Origin: VGBV01 sp963813725
Lineage (GTDB): Bacteria > Actinomycetota > Thermoleophilia > Solirubrobacterales > 70-9
DNA length: 64,000 bases
Direction: 5' to 3'
Assembly (NCBI GenBank): GCA_963813725.1
Contig: CAWFAI010000007.1
Span: 118,618 to 182,617, forward strand
Shown: piece after piece, positions 29,373-37,066 of the stretch
Numbering within the stretch: the first letter of the stretch is position 1
How the letters are laid out: each line of letters opens with the position of its first letter
The notes under the pieces: model-generated
Seen by the model: the letters and a program-made list of their open reading frames with translations, nothing else
Databases searched by the model: none
Told to the model about the DNA's origin: nothing
Made by a program: the position numbers and the translations under genes

Positions 29373-30282
29373 CAGCCGACCTTCCCGGTGACGTAGTCCT
29401 CGGTGCGCTGGTCGGAGGGGTTGGTGAAGATCTTGTCGGTGACGTCGTACTCGACCAGCTGGCCCCAGCGCTCCTTCTCGGAGGCCGAGAGCTCCACGAT
29501 CAGGAACGCGGTCGTGTCCGAGACCCGCGCCGCCTGCTGCATGTTGTGGGTGACGATCACGATCGAGTAGTCGCTCCTTCAACTCCATCATCAGGTCCTC
29601 GATCTTGCCGGTGGAGATCGGGTCCAGCGCCGAGCAGGGCTCGTCCATCAGGATCACGTCGGGGTCGACCGCGATGCAGCGCGCGATGCAGAGGCGCTGC
29701 TGCTGGCCGCCCGACATGCCGTAGGCGTTCGCGTCGAGCCGGTCCTTGACCTCGTCCCAGAGCGCCGCGCTCTCGAGCGCGTGCTCGACGCGCTCGTCGA
29801 CGTCGTCCAGGCCGAGCATCCGGGGCCCGAAGGCGATGTTGTCGAAGATCGACTTCGGGAACGGGTTCGGCTTCTGGAAGACCATGCCGATCCGCTTGCG
29901 CACCTCTACCGGGTCGACCTCCGGGCCGTAGAGGTCCTGGCCGTGGTAGATGCACGTGGCCGTCCACCTTGGCGGTCGGGATCAGGTCGTTCATGCGGTT
30001 GAGGCAGCGGATCAGGGTGCTCTTGCCGCAGCCCGAGGGCCCGATCAGCGCCGTGATCTCGTTCTTGGCGATCTCCATGGAGACGCTTGTCCACGGCCTT
30101 CTGGCCGCGTAGAAGACGCTCAGGTCCTGGAGCTCGAAGATCTTCTCCTGCTTCACCTTGCTGCCTTTCTTCGGCGCGCCCTCGGACGCACCCGGCTCGC
30201 GAACGCCGGAGACGTCCCGGTTCGGCTTCTTCGTGCGGCCGCCGGCCGCCTTCCTCGCCTGCTCGGCCACTTTGTCCAACAT
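29372..30282 (-). CDS. pstB: Phosphate ABC transporter ATP-binding protein (frameshifted)
   Basis: ATPase of the high-affinity phosphate importer. It has an unusual N-terminal extension of about 45 residues rich in Lys/Gly (KAAGGRTKKPNRDVSG). The ATPase follows: ELQDLSVFYA, Walker A GPSGCGKSTLIRCLNRMNDLIP, the PstB-specific VFQKPNPFPKSIFDNIAFGPR, signature MSGGQQQRLCIARCIA, Walker B VILMDEPCSALDPIS and THNMQQAARVSD. Frame changes near 30110, 30085, 29950 and 29575. The one at 30085 is a single extra G in the AVDKVSMEI-type region. Confidence 0.92.
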
Positions 30283-30310
30283 TAGTCGCCATCGCTTCCA
30301 TGGTCTGTGG

Positions 30311-31253
30311 CTACCACTGCTGCTCGTAGCGGTTGCGGAGCCAGATCGCGAACGGAGTTCATGGCCAGCAGCACGACCAGCATCACGATGATCGCCGGCC
30401 GCCGCGAGCGGCGCGAACTCTCCTGCGGGCTGCAGAGCGCAGTTGAAGATCTGCACCGGCATCGCCGTGAGCCGCTCGAAGAATCCGCTGGCTGCGTCGG
30501 TGACGAACGTCGCCGCGCCGACCAGGATCAGCGGCGCGGCCTCGCCGAGCGCCCGCGAGACCGCGAGGATCATGCCCGTGGCGATGCCGGGGATCGAGGC
30601 CGGCAGCACCTGCTTCCGGATCGTCTGCCACTGGGTGGCGCCCAGGGCCAGCGAGCCCTCGCGGATCGAGGGCGGCACGGCGCGTATCGCCTCGCGCGCG
30701 GCGAGGATCACCGACGGCAGCACCAGCAGGGCCAGCGTCAGCGACCCGGCAGCGACCACGAATCCCAGGACGAGCGGACCCCGGACGAAAAACGCCAGCC
30801 CGAGGATCCCGTAGATGATCGACGGGACCGCCGCCAGGTTCTGGATATTGAGCTCGATGAGGCGGTTCCACCAGCGAGTCCTGTCTGCGTACTCCTCGAG
30901 GTAGATGGCCGCACCGACTCCGAGCGGGACGATGAACAGCACGCAGCCGCGATCAGGTACAGGGTGCCGATGATCGCCGGGTGGAAGCCGGCGTCGCGCG
31001 GTCCACGGAGGAATCGGGCTCGGTCAGGAAGCCCACCGCGGAAGAGGGTCGAGATGCCCTCCTGGACGACGTCGACGATCAGGGCCACCAGGCCGAGCAG
31101 GGCGAGGCCCACGGAGAAGAGCAGCGCCCGAAGAGGCGCTCCTTCAGCGTCCGTCGCCGCGTCGGGCGCGTGGATGTAGCGGGTGGTCGGCGCTCGCGCG
31201 CCGCCACGCGCGGGTCGCTCGGCCATCGGGTCTCGCCTCCGCTCGTCGGCCAT
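30311..31253 (-). CDS. pstA: Phosphate ABC transporter permease PstA (frameshifted)
   Basis: Membrane subunit of PstSCAB. A soluble head of about 40 residues (RYIHAPDAATDAEG) precedes the first helix. Family blocks: PLGVGAAIYLEEYADRTRWWNRLIELNIQNLAAVPSIIYGILGL, the cytoplasmic EAA-type loop EAIRAVPPSIREGSLALGATQWQTIRKQVLP, and AVSRALGEAAPLILVGAA. The end IWLRNRYEQQW with TAG at 30311 is in another frame. Frame changes lie near 31125, 31010-31040, 30945, 30440, 30400 and 30350. The ATG at 31253 overlaps the pstC stop. Confidence 0.92.
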
Positions 31254-32199
31254 CACTCGTAGACCTCGCGGAACCTGCGGACGAGCCGGATGGCGAAGAT
31301 GTTGAGCACGAACGTCATCACGAACAGCAGCAGCCAACGGCGAAGATCGTGTCGTAGGCGATGGTCCCGGTCGCGACGTCTCCGGTGGCGGTCGTCCCGA
31401 TGAACGCCGTCATCGTCTGCACCGACTCTCCCGGGTCAAACGACAAGTTCGGGGTCTTTCCGGCGGCGAGCAGCACCACCATGGTCTCGCCGACGGCGCG
31501 TGACCCGGCGAGCACGATCGAGGCGACGATGCCCGAGATCGCGGCGGGGAACACAACCCGCGTCGACACCTTGAGCTTGGTGGCGCCGAGCGCGTAGGCG
31601 CCCTCGCGCAGTCCCCGGGCACCGCCTTCATCGCGTCGTCGGAGATCGAGGCGATGATGGGGACGACCAGCAGGCCACACCGCACCGGCCGCGAGCGGCG
31701 CGAAGGGCGGCGTCTTGATGAACTCGGGAAACAGCTTGCCGATCTCGGGGCTGAGGAAGGTGACAGCGAAGACCCCGAAGGCGACGGTCGGAACGCCTGC
31801 GAGTATTTCGAGGATCGGCTTGACGATGCGGCGGACGCCCGGCGACGCGAACTCGCTCAGATAGATCGCCGAAAGCAGCCCGATCGGGACCGCGAACAAG
31901 AGCGCGACCCGGTGTCAGGATCGTGCCCACGAGGGGCGCAAGACCCCAAAGCTCGGGTCGGCCGTCAGCGGCGCCCAGTCGTGGTGGAGAAGAACTGACC
32001 GAAGGAGACCTCGCCGAAGAACTCGATCGTCGGGGTCAGCAGGGAGATCACGATCGCGGTGGTCGTGACCACCGAGATCACGGCGCAGAGAGCGAGGAGG
32101 CCGCTGAATCGCCCACTCGCCCGAGCGGCGCGCGGCCACGCCGGAGGGGTCTGGCCTCCCGAGCGCCCTGGCGGCCGCTATCGCGTCGCGTGCTTCCAC
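31253..32199 (-). CDS. pstC: Phosphate ABC transporter permease PstC (frameshifted)
   Basis: Membrane subunit of PstSCAB. Readable blocks: VTTTAIVISLLTPTIEFFGEVSFGQFF, TTDWAPLTADPSFGVLPLV, IGLLSAIYLSEFASPGVRRIVKPILEILAGVPTVAFGVFAVTFLSPEI, LREGAYALGATKLKVSTRVVFPAAISGIVASIVLAGSRAVGETM, and VLNIFAIRLVRRFREVYE. Frame changes near 32100, 32075, 31980, 31945, 31915, 31670, 31620 and 31340. The 5' end (ATG 32199) is the best visible start. Confidence 0.92.
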
Positions 32200-32220
32200 T
32201 TCGCTTCTCGAGTCCCCGCT

Positions 32221-33209
32221 CTAGCCCGTGGTCTCGGTACCGCCGCCCTCGCCGATCAGGCTGTCGAGCTTGACTCGCTGCTCGCTCAGCTGCTCGTCGG
32301 TGAGGGAGATAAGCCGACCTGCTCGGCGATCGAGCCGACGTTCTCCAGGTAGTACTGCATGAACGCGTCGAACGCCGGATCTGCCAGCGCATCGGCCGAC
32401 GGGTAGATGAACAGCGGCCGGCTCAGCGGCGTGTAGGTGCCGTCCTGAGCGTCTCGGGCGACGGGGCAACACAGCCCTGTCCGCCGTCGATCTCGAGCGC
32501 CTTCAGCGTGTCCGAGTTCTCCTTGAAGAACGAGAAGCCGAAGTAGCCCATGCCGCCCGGCGATCCGCCGACACCGGTCACGGTGGCGTTGTCATCCTCA
32601 CCGACGTCGTTGAAGTCGTTGCGGATGGCGTCCTCCTCACCGTTGATCGCCTCGGTGAAGTAGCCGAACGTGCCGGAGTCGGAGCCGGGGCCGTAGAGCT
32701 CCAGCGACTCGTCATACGGAGGATCGAGGCCCTCGATGTCGCTCCAGCTGCTGATCGTCGACTTCGGCTCCCAGACAGACTTGAGCTGGTCGACGGTCAT
32801 GCAGGTCACCGGGTTCTCCGGGTTGACGACGACCGTGAGGGCGTCGTTCGCGACCTGGATCTCCTCGTACTTGACGCCGCCCTCCTCGCAGGCTGCGATC
32901 TCCTCATCGCCGATCGCCTCAGAGGCGTCGTTGGCGTCGGTCTCGCCGGCGCAGAACTTCTCGAAGCCGCCGCCGGTGCCGGACGGTGCCGACCGTGATG
33001 TTCACGTCCGGGTTCTCCTCGTTGAATCCCTCGGCGATAGCCGAGGTCAGAGGCCCTACGGTGCTCGACCCGTCGATGCGAATCGTGCCCGATACCGGCT
33101 CGCTGCTACCGCTGTCGCCGCTGTCATCGTCGTCGTCATCGCCGCATGCGGCGATCCCGAGCGCGAGAACACCAGCGGCCGCGGCCACTAGCCACCACTT
33201 GCTTGACAT
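32221..33209 (-). CDS. pstS: Phosphate-binding lipoprotein PstS (frameshifted)
   Basis: Extracellular high-affinity phosphate receptor. The signal peptide ends in lipobox GIAACG, followed by an acidic Asp/Ser linker. Binding-site blocks are IRIDGSSTVGPLTSAIAEGF, GTSGTGGGFEKFCAGETDANDASEAI (phosphate loop), NPENPVTCMTVDQLKSVWEP, YGPGSDSGTFGYFTEAI and FGFSFFKEN. The end is EQLSEQRVKLDSLIGEGG. Frame changes near 32985, 32455 and 32310. The ATG at 33209 has AAGGAG seven bases before it. A Pho-box-like repeat lies about 125 bases upstream. Confidence 0.94.
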
Positions 33210-33334
33210 CAAATAGCTCCTTGTCTCGTTTGCCTGGGGGAGGCCGCAAATGGCGGCGGTTTCAACAAACTCCCCACACTGCGGCGCAGCCTGTCAGCGG
33301 GCCGCCGCGATCTTGTTACGCAGCTGTGGCTCGC

Positions 33335-33356
33335 GTTGTAAAAAGGATGTAAACGC
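33335..33356 (-). promoter_or_regulatory. Pho-box-like direct repeat upstream of pstS
   Basis: On the minus strand two units read TTTACATCCTT and TTTACAACGCG. The TTTAC cores (GTAAA on the plus strand at 33338 and 33349) are exactly 11 bp apart. Eleven-base direct repeats with a TT(C/T)AC core are the architecture of actinobacterial and other PhoB/PhoP boxes. The location between the regulator gene and pstS, in the direction of transcription, supports phosphate control. Confidence 0.65.
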
Positions 33357-33369
33357 GGCCTGGAGCTAC

Positions 33370-33743
33370 TCAGCCGTCAGGCGAGAAGCGGTAACCGATC
33401 CCCGTGTGGGTGTGGATGAAGCGCCGGCCCGGCAGTGCGCGGTCGAGCTTGGTCCGCAGCCGCCCCACGTAGACGTCGACCGAGCGGTCGCTCTTGCGAT
33501 AGGCCGCGGTGCCAGACGCGCGCGTAGAGCTCGTCCCGGGTCATCACCCGCTCGGCGTTCTGGGCAAGCTCGGTGAGCAGCTGCAGCTCGCGCACGGTCA
33601 GCGTCAGCGGGCGCCCGTCCACCAGCGCGGCGTGGTCGGCGGGGCGGATCTCGAGCCGCCCGGCGTAGACCGGGCGCGCGGTCCGCGGCCACCAAGGGTC
33701 GCGCTGACGCCTTTCGGATTGGCTCTCGTTTGCCCATCTCCAT
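33370..33743 (-). CDS. OmpR/PhoB-type DNA-binding-domain-only regulator (frameshifted)
   Basis: A winged-helix domain with no receiver domain. Readable: VYAGRLEIRPADHAALVDGRPLTLTVRELQLLTELAQN, AERVMTRDELYARVW, then in another frame YRKSDRSVDVYVGRLRTKLDRALPG and the wing RFIHTHTGIGYRFSPDG. Frame changes are near 33510 and 33680. The 5' end is uncertain: ATGs at 33743 and 33737 lie in the frame that leads to it if one base at about 33680 is removed. The region upstream to the preceding gene is only about 100 bases and holds a three-unit Pho box, so a lost receiver domain does not fit. It resembles the C-terminus of the adjacent response regulator. Confidence 0.75.
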
Positions 33744-33791
33744 CTTGGGCGGAGCCTTCCGCCTCGGAAGCGGCCGAGGCGTTACGGTCGA

Positions 33792-33820
33792 GTGAACTTC
33801 CGGTAAACGCGATGTGAAGG
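33792..33820 (-). promoter_or_regulatory. Three-unit Pho-box-like repeat
   Basis: On the plus strand the cores GTGAA (33792), GTAAA (33803) and GTGAA (33814) follow each other with exact 11-bp spacing. On the minus strand they read TTCAC, TTTAC, TTCAC. This is the clearest phosphate-box candidate in the window. It sits between the response-regulator stop and the start of the DNA-binding-only regulator, pointing to autoregulation. Confidence 0.7.
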
Positions 33821-33846
33821 GACCTCGCCCCGAAGCCTGTGGGCGG

Positions 33847-34659
33847 TTACTCGGCCGAGGCGGTGGGGGCCTCGACCAGGGGCTCCGCCGCGAACTCCGC
33901 CAGCTCGTCCGCCTCCGGAACCGGGAGCGGCTCCGCGAGACGCGCCGGCCGATCAGCTCGGGATCGAAGCGGTAGCCGATCCCGAAGTGCGTGTGGATGT
34001 AGCGCCAGTTGGCGGAATGGCGCTGGAGCTTCTGGCGCAGCTTGCGGACGAACACGTCCACGGAGCGGTCGCCGTGGGCCATCGCGTAGCCCCAGACCTT
34101 CTGGTAGATGTCCTCGCGCTCGATCACCTGGCCGTGCGCCTCGACCAGCAGCTGCAGCAGCTCGAACTCGCGGCGGGTGAGGCCGATGCTCTGGCCGCTG
34201 ACGAAGGCCTGGTACTGGTCGGCCCGCACCTCGAGCTCGCCGGCGACCATCGGGCCGACGTCGTCGCTGGCTGACCGCGCGCTTGCGCCGGCGGACGACC
34301 GCCTCGATACGGGCCATCACCTCCTCGGGGTGGCACGGCTTGCCGATCCAGTCGTCGGCGCCCATGCGCAGCCCGCGGACGCGCTGGGCGACCGTGGACT
34401 GGTTGGTGCAGACGAGCACCCCCAGGCCCGGGACGGAGCCGCAGACCTTCTCCAGGTAATCCCAGCCCTCGGGGCCGAGCACGGTGATGTCGACCAGCAG
34501 GGCGTTCAGCTTCATCGCCACCAGCTCGTCGGCCGGCACGCTGCTCGAGAGCACGCGATGCTCCCAGCCGGCGCCCTCCAGGCGCTTGCCGAGGACTGTG
34601 AGAAAGCCGCTGTCGGTGTCGATCACCGCCAGCCGGATGGTGCCTGCTTGGTTTGTCAT
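33847..34659 (-). CDS. PhoB/OmpR-family response regulator (two frameshifts)
   Basis: Two-domain transcription factor. The receiver starts RLAVIDTDSGFLTVLGKRLEGAG, has the phospho-acceptor Asp in NALLVDITVLGPEGWDYLEK, and the conserved Lys in DDWIGKPCHPEEVMARIE. After a frame change near 34275 the winged helix reads GELEVRADQYQAFVSG, LTRREFELLQLLVEAHGQVIERED, GDRSVDVFVRKLRQKLQ and YIHTHFGIGYRFDPE. A second frame change (about 33955) leads to an acidic tail ending LVEAPTASAE. ATG 34659 is preferred over 34686. Location next to pst suggests phosphate control; no sensor kinase gene is adjacent. Confidence 0.88.
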   Translation of the reverse strand: MTNQAGTIRLAVIDTDSGFLTVLGKRLEGAGWEHRVLSSSVPADELVAMKLNALLVDITVLGPEGWDYLEKVCGSVPGLGVLVCTNQSTVAQRVRGLRMGADDWIGKPCHPEEVMARIEAVVRRRKRAVSQRRRRPDGRRRARGAGRPVPGLRQRPEHRPHPPRVRAAAAAGRGARPGDRARGHLPEGLGLRDGPRRPLRGRVRPQAAPEAPAPFRQLALHPHALRDRLPLRSRADRPARLAEPLPVPEADELAEFAAEPLVEAPTASAE

Positions 34660-34723
34660 CGAGGCCTGCCCTTCACGGCGCATCATAGGGCCGCGCTCGG
34701 CGCGGGCGACGGTTCCCGAGCGT

Positions 34724-34743
34724 GGTTCACGGGTTTTTCACAG
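34724..34743. promoter_or_regulatory. Pho-box-like TTCAC repeat upstream of the response regulator
   Basis: On the plus strand GGTTCAC and TTTTCAC carry TTCAC cores at 34726 and 34737, exactly 11 bp apart; a weaker TTCCC lies 12 bases before. The box is about 65-80 bases upstream of the response-regulator start but in the opposite orientation to the other two boxes. It therefore might serve the plus-strand CDF gene instead. The 34660-34975 spacer otherwise holds only hairpins. Confidence 0.55.
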
Positions 34744-34841
34744 GCTAAGACCGGGTTTTCGTGCCCTTCACTCGATCGCTACGAGCGGATATCCGGATGT
34801 TCACACCGCCTGGCGGCCGGCGCGAGAGGCTGCCCCCACTC

Positions 34842-34896
34842 ACGAGATTCCTCTCTCGTCAGCGCGCGCGACCCCTCCCTGCCCCGGGTCGCGCGC
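34842..34896 (+). other. Two hairpins in the leader of the CDF exporter gene
   Basis: ACGAGA/TCTCGT (34842-34847 with 34854-34859) is followed by a longer perfect 11-bp stem GCGCGCGACCC / GGGTCGCGCGC (34864-34874 with 34886-34896, 11-base loop). They lie 80-135 bases before the GTG of the CDF gene. There is no U-run, so a terminator is unlikely; a structured 5' leader or a dyad operator is possible. No known riboswitch consensus was recognised. Confidence 0.4.
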
Positions 34897-34975
34897 ATCA
34901 CTTTCAAGCGATGGCCCGGCGGCGGCTCGGCTTCCGTCTCGGAGCGGCGCCGCCGAGGTCGCGGATAATCGTCGG

Positions 34976-35890
34976 GTGGCGCCCGCTCACCACGGCACGT
35001 CACGCCACGCCCCCTCGGCCGACGCCGACTCGCGCAAGCTCGCGGCCGCGCTGGCGCTGATACTCGCCTTCATGGCGGCCGAGGTCGCGGCCGGCATCGT
35101 CGCCGACTCGCTGGCGCTGCTGTCTGACGCCGCCCACATGCTCACCGACGCGGTCGCGATCGGGCTTGCCCTGTTCGCCCTCCGCCTGGCGCAGCGGCCG
35201 CCCAGCGGCGGCTTCACCTACGGGCTCAAGCGCGCCGAGATCCTCTCGGCCCAGGTGAACGGCGTCACCCTGCTGCTGCTGGGCGTCCTGATCGTGATCG
35301 AGGGCGTCCGGCGCCTGTTCGATCCGCCCGACGTCGAGGGCAGCCTGGTGCTGATCGTCGCCCTGATCGGCATCCCGGTCAACCTCGGGGCGCTGCGGCT
35401 GATCGCGAGCGCCGAGCGCCGCAGCCTCAACGTCGAGGGTGCCTTCCAGCACATCCTCACCGACCTCTTCGCGTTCGTCGCGACCGCGGTCGCGGGCCTG
35501 CTGATCATCACGGCCGGCTTCGAACGGGCCGACGGCATCGCCTCGCTGCTGGTGGCCGCGACGATGCTGTGGGCCTCCTATGGCCTGCTGCGCGACTCGG
35601 GCCGCGTCTTCATGGAGGCGGCCCCGCGCGGGATCGACCCGGAGGCAGTCGGCCGGGCGCTCGTCGCCGAGCCCGGCGTGGCCGAGGTCCACGACCTTCA
35701 CGTCTGGGAGGTGACGACGGGAATGCCCGCCGTCTCGGCCCACATCATCGTCGGGCCCGACGACGACTGCCACCAGGCCCGCTTTCGCGCCGCGCACCTG
35801 CTGGCCGAGCGGTTCGGCATCGAGCACTCGACGCTGCAGGTGGAGCACCGCCACGACGAGGACGAGCTTCTGCAGATCGATTCTCCCTGA
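34976..35890 (+). CDS. Cation diffusion facilitator (Zn2+-type) exporter
   Basis: Proton-coupled divalent metal exporter of the CDF/CzcD family, 304 residues, six transmembrane helices plus a C-terminal cytoplasmic domain. Metal-site motifs are LLSDAAHMLTDAVAIG in helix 2 and FQHILTDLFAFVAT in helix 5 (the HxxxD pair typical of zinc transporters). The cytoplasmic part reads VAEVHDLHVWEVTTGMPAVSAHI and ends HSTLQVEHRHDEDE, with His/Asp/Glu that could bind metal. Start GTG 34976. It is divergent from the phosphate regulators. Confidence 0.93.
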   Translation: MAPAHHGTSRHAPSADADSRKLAAALALILAFMAAEVAAGIVADSLALLSDAAHMLTDAVAIGLALFALRLAQRPPSGGFTYGLKRAEILSAQVNGVTLLLLGVLIVIEGVRRLFDPPDVEGSLVLIVALIGIPVNLGALRLIASAERRSLNVEGAFQHILTDLFAFVATAVAGLLIITAGFERADGIASLLVAATMLWASYGLLRDSGRVFMEAAPRGIDPEAVGRALVAEPGVAEVHDLHVWEVTTGMPAVSAHIIVGPDDDCHQARFRAAHLLAERFGIEHSTLQVEHRHDEDELLQIDSP

Positions 35891-35910
35891 CCCGGGCGAT
35901 CCGGTGCCCC

Positions 35911-36726
35911 TCAGCTGATCGTGCCGGTTGCCGCCAGCACGAGCACCAGGATCCCGAGGGGGATCCGGTAGGCGACGAAGATGTCGAGGCTGTGGTGGGC
36001 GAGGTAGCGCAGCAGCCACGCGATCGCCGCGTAGCCCGAGGCGAAGGCGGCCAGGGTGGCGATCACGGTCGCGCCGGCGGATGCCCCGTCCTCGCCGCCG
36101 ATCTCGCCCAGCTCGAAGAGCCCGCTCAGAACCACGGCCGGAACGGAGAGCAGGAACGAGTAGCGGGCGGCCGCGGTGCGGTCGAAGCCGCGCAGCAGGC
36201 CAGCCGAGATCGTCGCGCCCGAGCGCGAGACGCCCGGGATCAGGGCCAAGGCCTGGGCGAAGCCGATGAACCACCCGTCGCGCACGTTCAGCTCCTCGAT
36301 CGGGCGCGCCTTCGAGCCGACCCGCTCGGCCAGCAGCATCACGAAGGAGAACAGGATCAGGGCCGATCCGATCAGGTAGAGGTCGCGGGCGCCCGACTCG
36401 ATCTGGTCCTGGAAGACGAAGCCGAAGATCGAGATCGGGATCGTGCCTAGGAGGATGAACCAGCCCAGGTTCGCCTGGTGGCTGCGCTCGCGCATGGGCA
36501 CGCGCAGTTCGCGAATCCACGCCCTGGCGATCTCGACCAGGTCCCGCCGGAAGTAGAGCAGCACCGCCGCCATCGTCCCGAGCTGGATCACGGCCGTGAA
36601 CCCGGCGCCGGGGTCATCCCAGCCCAGCAGCGCCGGCACGATCCGCAGGTGGCCGCTGGAGGAGATCGGCAGGAACTCGGTCAGCCCCTGGACGAGGCCG
36701 AGGACGATGGCCTCGAGCGCGCTCAC
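35911..36726 (-). CDS. uppP: Undecaprenyl-diphosphate phosphatase
   Basis: Integral membrane enzyme recycling the cell-wall lipid carrier; also gives bacitracin tolerance. The 271-residue protein has both active-site signatures: GLVQGLTEFLPISSSGHL at the N-terminus (Glu-rich loop and SSSGH) and GVSRSGATISAGLLRG (PGxSRSxxT motif). Helices span the full length. It converges with the CDF gene, with a 20-base gap. Confidence 0.96.
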   Translation of the reverse strand: MSALEAIVLGLVQGLTEFLPISSSGHLRIVPALLGWDDPGAGFTAVIQLGTMAAVLLYFRRDLVEIARAWIRELRVPMRERSHQANLGWFILLGTIPISIFGFVFQDQIESGARDLYLIGSALILFSFVMLLAERVGSKARPIEELNVRDGWFIGFAQALALIPGVSRSGATISAGLLRGFDRTAAARYSFLLSVPAVVLSGLFELGEIGGEDGASAGATVIATLAAFASGYAAIAWLLRYLAHHSLDIFVAYRIPLGILVLVLAATGTIS

Positions 36727-36799
36727 GGGCGGGCAGGCTAGACGGGACGGCGGGCTGAGGCGGCGTGAGCGTTCGGCACGTGCGCTAGATTCCGCGGCG

Positions 36800-37045
36800 A
36801 TGCGAGCCCGTCTGACCAGCTTCTTCCTGATCGCCGTGGGCGCGCTGCTGGCGCTGGCCCCGGCGGCGATGGCGGCCGACGGCGTCGGCCTCTACGGCCG
36901 CACCGACGACAAGGTGATCACCTTCTTCGCCTTCGGGGTCATGGCCTTCTTCGCGATCCTGGTGATCGTGCTCTCGCTGGTCCAGATCCGGCTGGACCGG
37001 AACAAGGAGAGGCGCACCCAGGACCTAGAGCGCCTCGGCTCCTAG
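36800..37045 (+). CDS. Small membrane protein with signal-like N-terminus
   Basis: Eighty-one residues: an N-terminal hydrophobic segment with a possible cleavage site (LALAPAAMAADG), then a second helix (FFAFGVMAFFAILVIVLSLVQ) and a basic tail RLDRNKERRTQDLERL. No family recognised. It starts at ATG 36800, 73 bases from the divergent uppP, and is followed 21 bases later by the M23 peptidase gene, so the two are likely co-transcribed. Confidence 0.65.
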   Translation: MRARLTSFFLIAVGALLALAPAAMAADGVGLYGRTDDKVITFFAFGVMAFFAILVIVLSLVQIRLDRNKERRTQDLERLGS

Positions 37046-37066
37046 CCCCGTTCACGTAGGGGCCTG

